Shown: positions 52,495 to 62,581, numbered from the stretch's first letter. The stretch is DNA of 64,000 nt from CAZMRW01 sp964568805 (GCA_964568805.1 CAZMRW010000001.1:1-64000), one strand, 5' to 3'. A program made the numbers and translations. The notes: generated by a model not told the origin, from the sequence alone.

Positions 52495-53772
52495 ATGCGG
52501 ATTGAAGTTTCTAATGCGATCACCCAGGTTGTAGAATCTAAATCACTTTGGGAGCAGGCTGCACCTAATCTTTCAACCCAAGAAGATATTCAAGGAACTG
52601 GAGTTAATACTGCAGATATTTCAAGGTCTTTTGAAGAGGTTTTGGCTTTGCTAAATGTTATAAATGAGGCAGAAACGATTGACGTGATTGGGTGGCATGT
52701 GCATAGAAACACGATCACATCATCGTCTACTTCAATGTTTCAGTTTTTTCAAAGTCATTGGAATAATCCTACGCAATTATCAGGAAGTATAGCCTCTCTT
52801 TGTTCGTGGTTATGGAGCATAAAAAACTCTATTAATCAGCTCTTACCGATCCATCCCGAAATTGATCATTTATCTCCAGATTTTGAGCGAACTTTATCAG
52901 GAAAAGTTTTATCTGTTGAGAATTGGATATCTCAAGTAGAAGGGCATAAGAAGGCCGTTCTCGAAATAAAAGAGTCAGTTATCGGTCTCCTGCAAGAAAT
53001 AGAATCGCACCAACATGCTGCGGTAGGCATCCAGGAAACAGCAAATACCTCCTTGTCGGCAATTCAGTCACTGGAAAGAGAGATAAGCACGGCCAAAACA
53101 AATTCAGAAGCAGCTGCTGCAAGTGCTACCAGTGAATACAACACGGTTAAAGAACTTGCCTCATTATTAGCTGGCTCCGTTTCTCAAAAAGACGAATTAT
53201 TTAAGGAATTTGAGAACAGGAGAGCAGAGATAACTAGCTTACTTGAAAATGCCAATAAGGTTGGTTTAGCAAGGGCATTTCAGCTAAGAAGAATATCTCT
53301 TGTAAGAACATGGATAATTTGGGCAATACTTTTTACCGTTGGAATCATATCACTAGTTTGTATCGGATTTAAAGAGCTATTGCCTTTGCTTTCCATTCCT
53401 AACATGACACCTGATGAGATTGTCATTAAAGTTGCAGTTCGTTTATTACTGGTTGGTCCTATAGTGTGGTTTACTTGGTTTTCTGCACGCCAATACAGCC
53501 ACGCCTTACGCATGGGTGAGGACTATGCATTCAAGGAAGCTGCTGCAATGGCTTTTGCTGGATATAGAAACGAAGTGGCGGGTGACGCTGAAATGCTTAA
53601 GCTATTGCAAGAGTCGGCTATATGCAGCTTCAGTGCAAATCCAGCTAAAATTCTGCTGAAAAAGGCCGATCACACCTCACCGATAAGTGAGGCATTTGAT
53701 AAAGCACTTGAGAAAATAAAACCAAAAGATTTAATGACCGTTTTTTTCGATTTTATAAAGAAACAAGAGTAA
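52495..53772 (+). CDS. Coiled-coil membrane protein inside the restriction operon, unknown
   Basis: A 425-residue protein not recognised. Residues 1-145 are a soluble N-terminal region. Residues about 150-260 are a long helical coiled coil (EIKESVIGLLQEIESHQHAAVGIQ, LEREISTAKTNSEAAAASATSEY). Two membrane helices follow at about 273-291 and 311-330, then a helical C-terminus of 95 residues. The architecture resembles signalling or motor-like defence membrane proteins but no specific family can be claimed. Its base composition is clearly more AT-rich than hsdM and hsdR. It ends 6 bases before the hsdR start, suggesting cotranscription. Confidence 0.75.
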   Translation: MRIEVSNAITQVVESKSLWEQAAPNLSTQEDIQGTGVNTADISRSFEEVLALLNVINEAETIDVIGWHVHRNTITSSSTSMFQFFQSHWNNPTQLSGSIASLCSWLWSIKNSINQLLPIHPEIDHLSPDFERTLSGKVLSVENWISQVEGHKKAVLEIKESVIGLLQEIESHQHAAVGIQETANTSLSAIQSLEREISTAKTNSEAAAASATSEYNTVKELASLLAGSVSQKDELFKEFENRRAEITSLLENANKVGLARAFQLRRISLVRTWIIWAILFTVGIISLVCIGFKELLPLLSIPNMTPDEIVIKVAVRLLLVGPIVWFTWFSARQYSHALRMGEDYAFKEAAAMAFAGYRNEVAGDAEMLKLLQESAICSFSANPAKILLKKADHTSPISEAFDKALEKIKPKDLMTVFFDFIKKQE

Positions 53773-53778
53773 TTTTCC

Positions 53779-56700
53779 TTGGCAACTCAACTTCACAAAG
53801 AAATCCACTTCGAAACTGAAATCTGCGAGTATCTGGCCGCTCAGGGCTGGCTCTATGCCGAGGGCGACGCGGCTTCTTATGACCGCGCGAGAGCGCTGTT
53901 TCCGGCCGATGTCGTGGCCTGGGTGCAGCAAACGCAGCCAAAGGCCTGGGACGCGCTGAGCAAAAATCACGGTTCCCAAGCCACAGAGATCTTGCTGGGA
54001 CGGCTGCGCGACTCGATCAACCAGCGCGGCACGCTGGATGTGCTGCGGCATGGCATCGAATTGCTCGGACTGCGTCAGCCGCTTGCCCTGGCGCAGTTCA
54101 AACCGGCGTTAGCGATGAATCCGGATATTCTCGCCAAATACGCCGCGAACCGGCTGCGCGTGGTGCGGCAGTTGCGCTATTCGCTGCACAACGAAAATGC
54201 CATCGATCTCGTTCTGTTTCTGAACGGCGTTCCGGTCGCCACGGCAGAACTGAAAACCGACTTCACTCAGTCGGTGGACGATGCGGTGGATCAATACCGC
54301 TTCGATCGCAATCCGCGCCCTAAGGGGCAAGGCAGTGTAGAACCGTTGTTGTCCTTTCCTGATGGTGCACTGGTGCATTTTGCGGTCAGCAATATGGAAG
54401 TGCGTATGACGACCCGGCTGGAAGGGGCGGTGACAAACTTTCTTCCGTTCAACCGAGGCGATCACGGCGCATCGGGCAATCCTGCCAACGAAAATGGCGG
54501 GCATCGCACAGCTTATCTGTGGGAAAGCATCTGGGCGCGGGACAGCTGGCTGGAAATTTTGGGCCGCTATCTGGTCGCACACAAGGACAGCAAAAAGCAG
54601 ATCAGGAAGATCATTTTTCCGCGCTTCCACCAACTAGACGCCACCCGCAAACTGCTGGCGGCGGTGCTCGAAGAGGGGCCGGGCGGCAAATATCTGATCC
54701 AGCATTCGGCGGGTTCCGGCAAAACCAATTCGATAGCCTGGTCGGCGCATTTCCTGGCCGATCTTCACAATGCCAATCATCAAAAGTTGTTCGATACCGT
54801 GCTGGTGGTGTCCGACCGCAACGTGCTGGACAGTCAGCTTCAGGAAGCGATTTTCGATTTCGAGCGCACCGCCGGCGTGGTCGCGACGATCAAGGGTGAA
54901 TCAGCGAGCAAGAGCGGCGAACTGGCGAAGGCTTTATCCGGCGGCAAGAAAATCGTCGTCTGCACGATCCAGACCTTCCCGTTTGCACTCAAGGCCGTTC
55001 AGGAACTGGCCGCAACGCACGGCAAGCGCTTTGCGGTGATTGCCGACGAGGCGCACTCGTCGCAAACCGGCGAGGCGGCGGCCAAGCTGAAAGCCGTGCT
55101 GACGGCAGAAGAATTGCAGGAACTGGCCGACGGCGGCGAAGTCAGCACCGAAGATCTGCTGGCCGCGCAAATGGAGAATCGCGCTTCGGAGAGCGGCATC
55201 ACCTATGTGGCGTTTACCGCGACGCCCAAGGCCAAAACGCTGGAGCTTTTCGGTTGCCGCCCGAATCCCTGCTTACCCGCCAGCGCCGATAATCTGCCCG
55301 CTCCCTTTCACGTCTATTCGATGCGCCAGGCCATCGAGGAAGGCTTCATTCTCGACGTGCTGCTTAACTACACGCCCTATAAACTGGCCTTCAAGCTCGC
55401 TCATGACGGCAAGAAACTGGACGATAAGGAAGTCGAGCGCAGCGAAGCCTTGAAAGGCATCATGCGCTGGGTCAGATTGCACCCCTATAACATCAGCCAG
55501 AAGGTGCAGGTCGTGGTCGAACATTTCCGCGAAAACGTCGCGCCATTGCTCAATGAGAGAGGCAAGGCGATGGTCGTGGTCGGCAGCCGCCTGGAAGCGG
55601 TGCGCTGGCGCCTGGCGATAGACAAATATATTAAGGAACAGGGCTACAAGATCGGCACGCTGGTGGCGTTTTCCGGCGACGTGAATGATGCCGAGTCCGG
55701 CCCCGATCCATTCAGCGAAACCAGCAAGACCATGAACCCGAATCTGAAGGGGCAGGGCATACGCGAAGCCTTCGACACCGACGACTATCAAATCCTGCTG
55801 GTCGCCAACAAATTCCAGACCGGCTTCGATCAGCCGTTATTGTGCGGCATGTATGTGGACAAGCGGCTGGCCGGCATTACCGCCGTGCAGACGCTGTCAC
55901 GGCTGAACCGTGCCCATCCAGGCAAGGATACGACGTATGTGGTCGATTTCGTCAACGATCCCGAGGAGATTCTGACCGCGTTCAGGGCCTATTATGAAAC
56001 TGCCGAACTGGCGAATGTCACTGATCCGCATCGGGTCTTCGATCTGCGCATAAAGCTGGACGCCACAGGGTTTTATGATGAATTCGAAGTGAACCGGGTA
56101 GTAGAGATCGAGTTTAATCCCAAAGCCAGGCAAAGCGACCTGGCCGGGGCGCTGGAGCCGGTCGTGTCTCGTTTGCTGCAACGATACAAGGCGGCACAGG
56201 AAAAGCTGAAAGTGGCTGCCGCCAAAGAAGACGGCAAAGCGACGGCGGACGCTCAAAACGAGCTGAATGCGCTGATCCTGTTCAAGCATGATATGGGGGC
56301 ATTTCAGCGGCTGTATGCCTTCCTCTCGCAGATTTTCGATTACGGCAATACCGCTATCGAGAAGCGCTTTATCTTCTACAAACGGTTGCTGCCGCTGTTG
56401 GAATTCGGGCGCGAACGCGAAGGCATTGACCTGTCCAAAGTCGTGCTGACTCATCACAAACTCAAGCGCATCGGGAAGCGTGATTTGGCGCTGGAATCGG
56501 GCGAGTATCAGAAATTGGAACCCATCACGGGTGCCGGTAGCGGCTCGGTTCAGGAAAAGGAAAAAGCGTATTTGCTTGATATTATCGCCAGGGTCAATGA
56601 CCTGTTCGACGGCGAGCTGACCGAAGATGACCGGCTGGTCTATGTCAACAATGTGATCAAGGGAAAATTGCTGGAATCAAAGACGCTGGTTCAACAGGCG

Positions 56701-56907
56701 GCCAACAATACCAAGGAGCAGTTCGCCAACTCGCCCGATCTGTCGAATGAATTGATGAATGCCATCATGGACGCCCTGGCGGCACATAACACGATGAGCA
56801 AGCAAGCCCTGGAGTCTGAGAAAGTGCGCAGCGGACTTCGGGATATTCTGCTGGGACCCGCGCAGCTTTATGAGTCGTTACGAGAAAGATCTTTGATGAA
56901 CAAATGA
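53779..56907 (+). CDS. hsdR: Type I restriction-modification system, R subunit
   Basis: A 1042-residue restriction/translocase subunit. The nuclease region has Asp 143 and ATAELK (Glu 157, Lys 159), the PD-(D/E)xK core. The SF2 helicase motor shows AGSGKTN (about 312-318), IADEAH, VAFTATPK, and TGFDQPLLCGMYVDKRLAGITAVQTLSRLNRAH. The C-terminal helical region binds HsdM. TTG is the only start: an in-frame TAA lies three codons upstream. The non-ATG start and lack of a good ribosome site suggest dependence on translation of the preceding gene. Confidence 0.95.
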   Translation: MATQLHKEIHFETEICEYLAAQGWLYAEGDAASYDRARALFPADVVAWVQQTQPKAWDALSKNHGSQATEILLGRLRDSINQRGTLDVLRHGIELLGLRQPLALAQFKPALAMNPDILAKYAANRLRVVRQLRYSLHNENAIDLVLFLNGVPVATAELKTDFTQSVDDAVDQYRFDRNPRPKGQGSVEPLLSFPDGALVHFAVSNMEVRMTTRLEGAVTNFLPFNRGDHGASGNPANENGGHRTAYLWESIWARDSWLEILGRYLVAHKDSKKQIRKIIFPRFHQLDATRKLLAAVLEEGPGGKYLIQHSAGSGKTNSIAWSAHFLADLHNANHQKLFDTVLVVSDRNVLDSQLQEAIFDFERTAGVVATIKGESASKSGELAKALSGGKKIVVCTIQTFPFALKAVQELAATHGKRFAVIADEAHSSQTGEAAAKLKAVLTAEELQELADGGEVSTEDLLAAQMENRASESGITYVAFTATPKAKTLELFGCRPNPCLPASADNLPAPFHVYSMRQAIEEGFILDVLLNYTPYKLAFKLAHDGKKLDDKEVERSEALKGIMRWVRLHPYNISQKVQVVVEHFRENVAPLLNERGKAMVVVGSRLEAVRWRLAIDKYIKEQGYKIGTLVAFSGDVNDAESGPDPFSETSKTMNPNLKGQGIREAFDTDDYQILLVANKFQTGFDQPLLCGMYVDKRLAGITAVQTLSRLNRAHPGKDTTYVVDFVNDPEEILTAFRAYYETAELANVTDPHRVFDLRIKLDATGFYDEFEVNRVVEIEFNPKARQSDLAGALEPVVSRLLQRYKAAQEKLKVAAAKEDGKATADAQNELNALILFKHDMGAFQRLYAFLSQIFDYGNTAIEKRFIFYKRLLPLLEFGREREGIDLSKVVLTHHKLKRIGKRDLALESGEYQKLEPITGAGSGSVQEKEKAYLLDIIARVNDLFDGELTEDDRLVYVNNVIKGKLLESKTLVQQAANNTKEQFANSPDLSNELMNAIMDALAAHNTMSKQALESEKVRSGLRDILLGPAQLYESLRERSLMNK

Positions 56908-56967
56908 GTAAGACGGTTTCAACACATTTTCTATTCTGCTATAGCCCCCAGTTTTGGGAGATAAACC

Positions 56968-57684
56968 ATGCTTTCGCTAGTAAGATTAATTGTCCTGACG
57001 TTGCTCGCGTCAACGGTTGCCGCCCTGATCTTTTGGCTGTTTTTTCCCGGCAAGTTCTCGCTGATCAAAACCCAAGAGATCAACAAAAGCTTCAGCCAGT
57101 TTGTCGAGATACAGGGCTTGGATGAATACGTGCTTGCCAAACTGGTGACCCATGAAGAGTTTATTGCGGAAAACTACATGACGCTGATGGGCTATCCGAT
57201 CGGAGATACCATGGCGAAACTATCCCTCGTCGCGAACTACCAGTATCACGTCAAGTTGAGAGAACTCAAGGTTAACGCGGAAAACGGCACCGTCTTTATT
57301 TCTGCGCCACGGTTGTACCTTTCCACGCCGGTCCCTGTTGATTTATCGACCCTAAAAGAGTCTACCGATCGGTTTTTGTTTGGACCAGATAAAGACGTTG
57401 TACTCGAAAAGTTGAAACAAGAAGCGTCCGCACAATTGGCTGTGAAAGGGAAATCGCAAATGAACGCAATCTATGACAAGGCGGCTAAGGCGCTTGCGGA
57501 TAATTTCAACGCCTATTTTGTATCGAACGGCTACGGCCGCCTCTATAAGGATATTGTGGTGGAATTCGGTGAAGAATACAGTCATTCTCGCAGGCAGTTC
57601 AATTACAACCCGGGGGTTTGCGGCAAAGCCCCCTGCACTTTCGAGCTAAATTTAGGCAAAGGACGGATTTTCACGTTGGAATGA
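56968..57684 (+). CDS. Membrane-anchored protein, DUF4230-like, unknown function
   Basis: A 238-residue protein with one N-terminal membrane helix (residues 5-27) and a large extracytoplasmic part. Blocks include LDEYVLAKLVTHEEFIAENY, LSLVANYQYHVKLRELKVNAENGTVFISAPRLYL, and a long helix KLKQEASAQLAVKGKSQMNAIYDKAAKALADNF. The arrangement loosely resembles DUF4230, but I cannot confirm it. GGGAG precedes the ATG. It starts 60 bases after hsdR on the same strand and could be the last gene of the island. Confidence 0.7.
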   Translation: MLSLVRLIVLTLLASTVAALIFWLFFPGKFSLIKTQEINKSFSQFVEIQGLDEYVLAKLVTHEEFIAENYMTLMGYPIGDTMAKLSLVANYQYHVKLRELKVNAENGTVFISAPRLYLSTPVPVDLSTLKESTDRFLFGPDKDVVLEKLKQEASAQLAVKGKSQMNAIYDKAAKALADNFNAYFVSNGYGRLYKDIVVEFGEEYSHSRRQFNYNPGVCGKAPCTFELNLGKGRIFTLE

Positions 57685-57861
57685 AAAATTGGAAATTGGA
57701 TTCCAGACGCTTATGAAAGCACAAGCCTAGAAAAACCAGAGATCTATTGACAGACTCTAATGGAGTGTCATGTTAGGCTCTAACCGCAATCATTACCGGC
57801 GAATTGTCCGACAGTGTCTGCAATAATCCGGCGCAGCCTAGTTGGTAAACAGGTGGGTAGA

Positions 57862-57898
57862 AACTTATAAATTAATATAAGTTATTCATTTATAAGTT
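57862..57898. repeat. AT-rich inverted repeat next to tRNA-Ser
   Basis: AACTTATAAAT (57862-57872) and its exact complement ATTTATAAGTT (57888-57898) sit 5 bases beyond the tRNA 3' end. It could be a processing/termination hairpin for the tRNA or a scar of integration. Confidence 0.55.
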
Positions 57899-57902
57899 AT
57901 AA

Positions 57903-57993
<91 letters not shown>

Positions 57994-58135
57994 TGCGTGA
58001 GGATGCTATTGTAGCTGAGCCGGACGGAATTTTCATCCCGATCGTAACATTTCAGTAGATTACTTCAATGCTGGGTTTCCAAACTCTATTTTTTGTTTGA
58101 CGTTCCGTGATTGCCGAAGCTGATCCCGAGTGAAT

Positions 58136-58597
58136 TCATCCTCTTTTTTCGAATAGCCGTTTGTCCCACATAATCTTTTCGGGAGGAGTGATGATCAGTT
58201 TTTTTGCATCCGGATGAGCCGGATTGACGAGGGCGTTGGCATCCAGTCTGGCAATCACCGAAGGAACGACCAATATCGCAGTTCTCGATTCCTGCAGCCA
58301 TTGATCGCCAAATGCTCTGGCGGATGCGCTGTTTTCAAGTTCCCAGCCTTGGGGAAGTGAGTCAGAGCCGTGCGTTTCTATCGGGATATCGTCAGTTACT
58401 TCCGCGACGACGTATCCGTGCGTTTCAGGAATTCGGCCGATGTTCGCATGCGCCAAAATCTCGAGCATCGCGCATGAGTAGCTCAAAGAACCGTAAATGA
58501 ACGGACGGCCGGGGCTGTTCCATCGGCCGCCGACCATAACCGCGCCGGTACCGTCCCAAATGGGATGCCGGCTGTCTGCTATCCGGAAAATCCACAT
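58136..58597 (-). CDS. RES-domain toxin (NAD-degrading type)
   Basis: A 153-residue RES-family protein. It shows GGRWNSPGRPFIYGS (23-37, Arg 25) and the Glu in MLEILAH (46), the residues that form the RES active site. RES toxins such as MbcT degrade NAD by phosphorolysis. The start ATG overlaps the stop of the antitoxin by one base. Partner and promoter are directly upstream. Confidence 0.9.
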   Translation of the reverse strand: MWIFRIADSRHPIWDGTGAVMVGGRWNSPGRPFIYGSLSYSCAMLEILAHANIGRIPETHGYVVAEVTDDIPIETHGSDSLPQGWELENSASARAFGDQWLQESRTAILVVPSVIARLDANALVNPAHPDAKKLIITPPEKIMWDKRLFEKRG

Positions 58598-59025
58598 CAG
58601 GCCGCGATGCCATAAAACAGCTTCCAGAGAAGTTCTTCGACGCGGCGCGCCCCAAGTTCCGTCATCGAAACATCGAGAGGGGTTTGGCCATCCAGCATCG
58701 GATGAGGGGTATGCAGAAACATTCTCGCATCATCGTCGGAATGCCACACATACTGCGCAGTCGCATAAACGCGGGCGAGGCGTTCGGCTCGTCCCGATTC
58801 TTCCGCAGTCAGCTTGTTGCGGCGGCGCTTGTAGGTTGCTTCGGGCACGATCTTATACAATAGGCGCTTTTTTTCTTCAAAGGTCGAACAAATCCGTTCG
58901 ACACTCGCCTTGAGCGCTTTCTTCGGCAGACCTTCGGCTACCATCTGATCGAGTTCGGAGAATGAATGCGGAACGATATCCAGTTCCATCACGGAAGCAA
59001 TATTTTCGGGGGAGACGAGCAGCAT
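58597..59025 (-). CDS. Xre/MbcA/ParS-type antitoxin of the RES pair
   Basis: A 142-residue protein. Residues about 30-65 form a helix-turn-helix region (LDQMVAEGLPKKALKASVERI, then YKIVPEATYKRRR). The C-terminal toxin-binding domain has AERLARVYATAQYVWHSDDDARMFLHTPHPMLDGQTPLDV, which closely matches the DUF2384 pattern with its conserved H.LL.G..P. The ATG at 59025 is chosen; a TTG two codons earlier is possible. It probably represses the operon at the palindrome just upstream. Confidence 0.88.
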   Translation of the reverse strand: MLLVSPENIASVMELDIVPHSFSELDQMVAEGLPKKALKASVERICSTFEEKKRLLYKIVPEATYKRRRNKLTAEESGRAERLARVYATAQYVWHSDDDARMFLHTPHPMLDGQTPLDVSMTELGARRVEELLWKLFYGIAA

Positions 59026-59039
59026 AGTCAAAACTCATG

Positions 59040-59085
59040 GTATCATTTTGCTTGTATTTATTGGTCAAATGATACTTTTTGTCAA
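59040..59085 (-). promoter_or_regulatory. Promoter-operator of the RES/Xre pair
   Basis: Reading leftward: -35 TTGACA (59085-59080), 17 bp, then -10 AATAAA (59062-59057). The arms GTATCATTT (59040-59048) and AAATGATAC (59067-59075) form a perfect 9-bp inverted repeat that brackets the -10, an ideal autorepressor site. Confidence 0.65.
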
Positions 59086-59270
59086 GCAGAAAAGGCCTCA
59101 TCGGTTTGTAAGACTGTTATTTCATGCTTTGGCAAAGATAGCTGCGCCGTATCCGCCGATCAGTTCGGAGGAGAAAAGCTGAACCTGGCAACCAACTGAT
59201 GCCGGTTGCCGGGGGCGCAAAGCTCCAACCCGGCCTGCGGGCTGGCCGGAGCTCGGGACCGAGCGGTAAC

Positions 59271-61292
59271 TTATTTGACCCGCATTCCCGGCTGCGCTCC
59301 TGCATCCGGATGCAACACCCACAAATCCTTGCCGCCGGGCCCTGCGGCCAGCACCATACCTTCCGAAACGCCGAAACGCATTTTTCTTGGTGCGAGATTG
59401 GCAACGACGACGGTCAGTTTGCCTTCGAGGTCTTCGGGCGCATAGGCCGATTTGATGCCGGCAAAGATGTTGCGGGTCTCGTCGCCGATATCGACCGTCA
59501 GCTGCAACAGCTTCTCGGCGCCTTCGACGTGATCGGCCTTGACGATGCGGGCGATGCGGAGGTCGATTTTGGCGAAATCGTCATAGTCGATCGTCGGAGC
59601 GATCGGTTCGCAGGTTTTAGTTTTCGGCTGGGTCGGCGTTTTTTCGAGATTTTCTTTCGAGGCTTCGACGATCGCGGCGATTTTGTCGGTTTCGACGCGC
59701 GTCATCAAGGGCTTGAACGCATTGATCGAGTGATCGAGCAGCGGCCCGGCCAGATTCGGCCAGAGCTGCGGGGCGATGTTCAGAAAGTCTTCGGCATTGG
59801 CCGCGAGCATCGGCAAAACCGGCCGCAAATAGGCGGCGAGCAGGCGGAACAAGTTGACGCCCATCGAGCATACTTCATGCAGTTCGGCGTCTTTGCCTTC
59901 TTCCTTAGCGATCAGCCAGGGTTTTTTCTCGTCGATATACTGGTTGGCCTTATCGGCGAGCGCCATGATTTCGCGCATCGCCTTGCCGTATTCCCGGAAT
60001 TCGTAATGGATAGCGATCGATTCGTTGGCGTCGATGAAATCCTGGAACAAGGCAGGCTCCGAGCAATGCGGCGCCAGTCTGCCGTCGAAGCGCTTCGCGA
60101 TGAAGCCGCTGCAGCGGCTGGCGATATTGACGACCTTGCCGACCAGGTCGGAGTTGACACGCTGGGTGAAATCGTCGAAATTCAGGTCGATGTCATCGAC
60201 GCCGGCGCTGAGCTTCGCGGCGAAATAGTAGCGCAGGTATTCGGGATTCAGGTGGTCGAGATAGGTGCGTGCGGTAATGAAGGTGCCGCGCGACTTGGAC
60301 ATTTTTTCGCCGTTGACGGTCAGGAAGCCATGCGCGAAGATCGCGCTGGGCGTTCTGAAATCAGCGCCGCTCAGCATCGCCGGCCAGAACAGCGCGTGAA
60401 AATAGATGATATCCTTGCCGATGAAATGGTAGAGCTCGGCGGTGCTGTCCTTGGCCCAATAGTCGTCAAAATTCAATCCCTGGTTGTCGCACAGGTATTT
60501 GAAGCTGGCCATGTAGCCGATCGGCGCATCGAGCCAGACATAAAAATACTTGCCCGGCGCATCGGGGATTTCAAAACCGAAATACGGCGCATCGCGGCTT
60601 ATGTCCCATTGCTGCAGTCCGCCTTCCAGCCATTCGGCCATTTTGTTGCGGACTTCCGGCTGTAAATGGCCTTCTTCATGAGTCCAGTCTTTGAGCATGT
60701 CGCTGAAGTCGGCCAGATTGAAGAAATAATGGACCGAGTCTTTTTCGATGGGTTTTTCGCCGGAAATGGCCGAAACGGCGTTTTTCAGTTCGGTCGGCGA
60801 ATAGGTCGCGCCGCAGGCCTCGCAGCTGTCGCCGTATTGATCTTGAGCTCCGCATTTCGGGCATTCGCCCTTGATGAAGCGGTCCGGCAGGAACATGTGC
60901 TTGACCGGGTCGTAAGCCTGGGTGATCGTGCGCGAACTGATGTGACCCCCGTCGCGAAGACGTTGGTAGATCAGCGATGAAAAAGTCCGATTTTCTTCGG
61001 AATGAGTGCTGTGATAATGGTCGAAGGCGACGCCGAATGCGGTAAAATCGGCCAGATGCTCCTTGCCCACCTGGGCGATCAATTCCTCCGGGGTAATCCC
61101 TTCGCGGTCTGCCTTGAGCATGATCGGCGTGCCGTGGGTGTCGTCGGCGCATACGTAGTAACAGGGGTTGCCGCGCTGTTTTTGGAAGCGCACCCAGATA
61201 TCGGTTTGAATGTATTCAACCAGATGACCGAGGTGAATCGGGCCGTTGGCGTAGGGCAGGGCGCTGGTGACTAAAATTTTTCTGTCTGACAT
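59271..61292 (-). CDS. metG: Methionyl-tRNA synthetase
   Basis: A 673-residue class I synthetase. Motifs: ALPYANGPIHLGHLVEYIQTD (HIGH-type HLGH), a zinc-binding region with CPKCG and CEACG, KMSKSRGT, then the anticodon-binding helical domain and a C-terminal EMAP-type tRNA-binding domain (FAKIDLRIARIVKADHVEGAEKLLQLTVDIG). It is divergent from mrp, 197 bases away, an arrangement found in E. coli and relatives. Confidence 0.97.
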   Translation of the reverse strand: MSDRKILVTSALPYANGPIHLGHLVEYIQTDIWVRFQKQRGNPCYYVCADDTHGTPIMLKADREGITPEELIAQVGKEHLADFTAFGVAFDHYHSTHSEENRTFSSLIYQRLRDGGHISSRTITQAYDPVKHMFLPDRFIKGECPKCGAQDQYGDSCEACGATYSPTELKNAVSAISGEKPIEKDSVHYFFNLADFSDMLKDWTHEEGHLQPEVRNKMAEWLEGGLQQWDISRDAPYFGFEIPDAPGKYFYVWLDAPIGYMASFKYLCDNQGLNFDDYWAKDSTAELYHFIGKDIIYFHALFWPAMLSGADFRTPSAIFAHGFLTVNGEKMSKSRGTFITARTYLDHLNPEYLRYYFAAKLSAGVDDIDLNFDDFTQRVNSDLVGKVVNIASRCSGFIAKRFDGRLAPHCSEPALFQDFIDANESIAIHYEFREYGKAMREIMALADKANQYIDEKKPWLIAKEEGKDAELHEVCSMGVNLFRLLAAYLRPVLPMLAANAEDFLNIAPQLWPNLAGPLLDHSINAFKPLMTRVETDKIAAIVEASKENLEKTPTQPKTKTCEPIAPTIDYDDFAKIDLRIARIVKADHVEGAEKLLQLTVDIGDETRNIFAGIKSAYAPEDLEGKLTVVVANLAPRKMRFGVSEGMVLAAGPGGKDLWVLHPDAGAQPGMRVK

Positions 61293-61489
61293 ATGGAGTA
61301 AGTAACTGGCGAATACGAATGCAAAGAAATCCGGTATTATTGCATAAAACAGACGCTGTTACAGAATATAGCAAGCAGGCCGGAGTATTACGGCGTTTTT
61401 GTTGTAGAATACTTTATATCCCGAGTAAATAACTAGGTTATAGCCTGGAGATTGACTCGTTCCGTTCATTGATTATTTGGAATTATGAC

Positions 61490-62581
61490 ATGGCAAACAT
61501 CGAAAAAAATGATGTTGAAAACCTATTAAAAACGATTATCGACCCGAACCATGATCTCGATCTGGTCTCCGCCAAATCGGTTAAATCGATCGCCGTGGAC
61601 GGCGCTAGCGTCACTGTTAAACTGGAGCTGGGCTATCCGGCAAAAAGTTATCTGCCGGTGCTGAAGGCGGATGTCGAGCAGCGCTTGGCATCTTTGCCAG
61701 GCGTGGGACAGGTTGCGGTCGAGGTTGCCGTTAAAATTATCTCGCATGCGGTGCAGCAGGCGCTAAAGCCCCAGCCTAACGTGAAAAACATCATAGCCGT
61801 GGCGTCGGGCAAGGGCGGCGTCGGCAAATCGACCACGGCGGTAAATCTGGCCCTCGCCCTGGCGGCCGAAGGCGCCAATGTCGGCATACTGGATGCCGAT
61901 ATTTACGGACCCAGCATTCCAACGATGCTGGGTCTTACCGGTTATCCGCAGAGCAATGACAATAAAACCATGATGCCGAAAGTTTCCTACGGCATACAAA
62001 CCATGTCGATAGGCTACCTGATTGACGCGGACCAGCCGATGATCTGGCGGGGGCCCATGGCCACCAATGCCCTGCAGCAATTACTGAGGGATACCAACTG
62101 GGACGATGTGGATTATCTGTTCGTCGATTTGCCGCCGGGGACGGGCGACATCCAGTTGACCCTGGCCCAGCAGATTCCGGTCAGCGGCGCGATTATCGTG
62201 ACGACGCCGCAGGATATCGCTCTGATCGACGCCCAGCGCGGCCTCGGCATGTTCCAGAAAGTCAATGTGCCGGTCCTCGGCATTGTTGAAAACATGAGCA
62301 TGCATATCTGCAGCCAGTGCGGTCATGCCGAAGCGATTTTCGGCGAAGGTGGAGGCAGCGCCATGGCCCAAAAAAATAAGGTCGATTTTCTGGGTTCGTT
62401 GCCGCTGGATATCAATATCCGACAATTTGCCGATTCCGGCAGACCCACGGTGGCGTCCGATCCGGAGGGACGAGTTGCGGAGATGTACCGGTCGATCGCC
62501 CGTAAAGCGGCAGCCAGGCTGGCGTTAAAAGCGAAGGATTTCAGCTCCAGATTTCCCAGCATTGTCGTGCAAAAAACCTGA
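61490..62581 (+). CDS. apbC: Iron-sulfur cluster carrier ATPase Mrp/ApbC
   Basis: A 363-residue P-loop protein that binds and transfers Fe-S clusters. The N-terminal MIP18-like domain covers about 1-90. The deviant Walker motif GKGGVGKST (107-115) and DADIYGPSIPTMLGL follow, then DLPPGTGDIQLTL and CSQCGH, the CxxC that bridges the cluster in the dimer. The ATG at 61490 gives the family N-terminus; GGA precedes it weakly. Confidence 0.95.
   Translation: MANIEKNDVENLLKTIIDPNHDLDLVSAKSVKSIAVDGASVTVKLELGYPAKSYLPVLKADVEQRLASLPGVGQVAVEVAVKIISHAVQQALKPQPNVKNIIAVASGKGGVGKSTTAVNLALALAAEGANVGILDADIYGPSIPTMLGLTGYPQSNDNKTMMPKVSYGIQTMSIGYLIDADQPMIWRGPMATNALQQLLRDTNWDDVDYLFVDLPPGTGDIQLTLAQQIPVSGAIIVTTPQDIALIDAQRGLGMFQKVNVPVLGIVENMSMHICSQCGHAEAIFGEGGGSAMAQKNKVDFLGSLPLDINIRQFADSGRPTVASDPEGRVAEMYRSIARKAAARLALKAKDFSSRFPSIVVQKT

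Noticed and set aside
59199..60665. 488-codon frame antisense to metG
   Set aside because: Shadow of metG; repetitive Asp/Gly/Arg composition and no signature.
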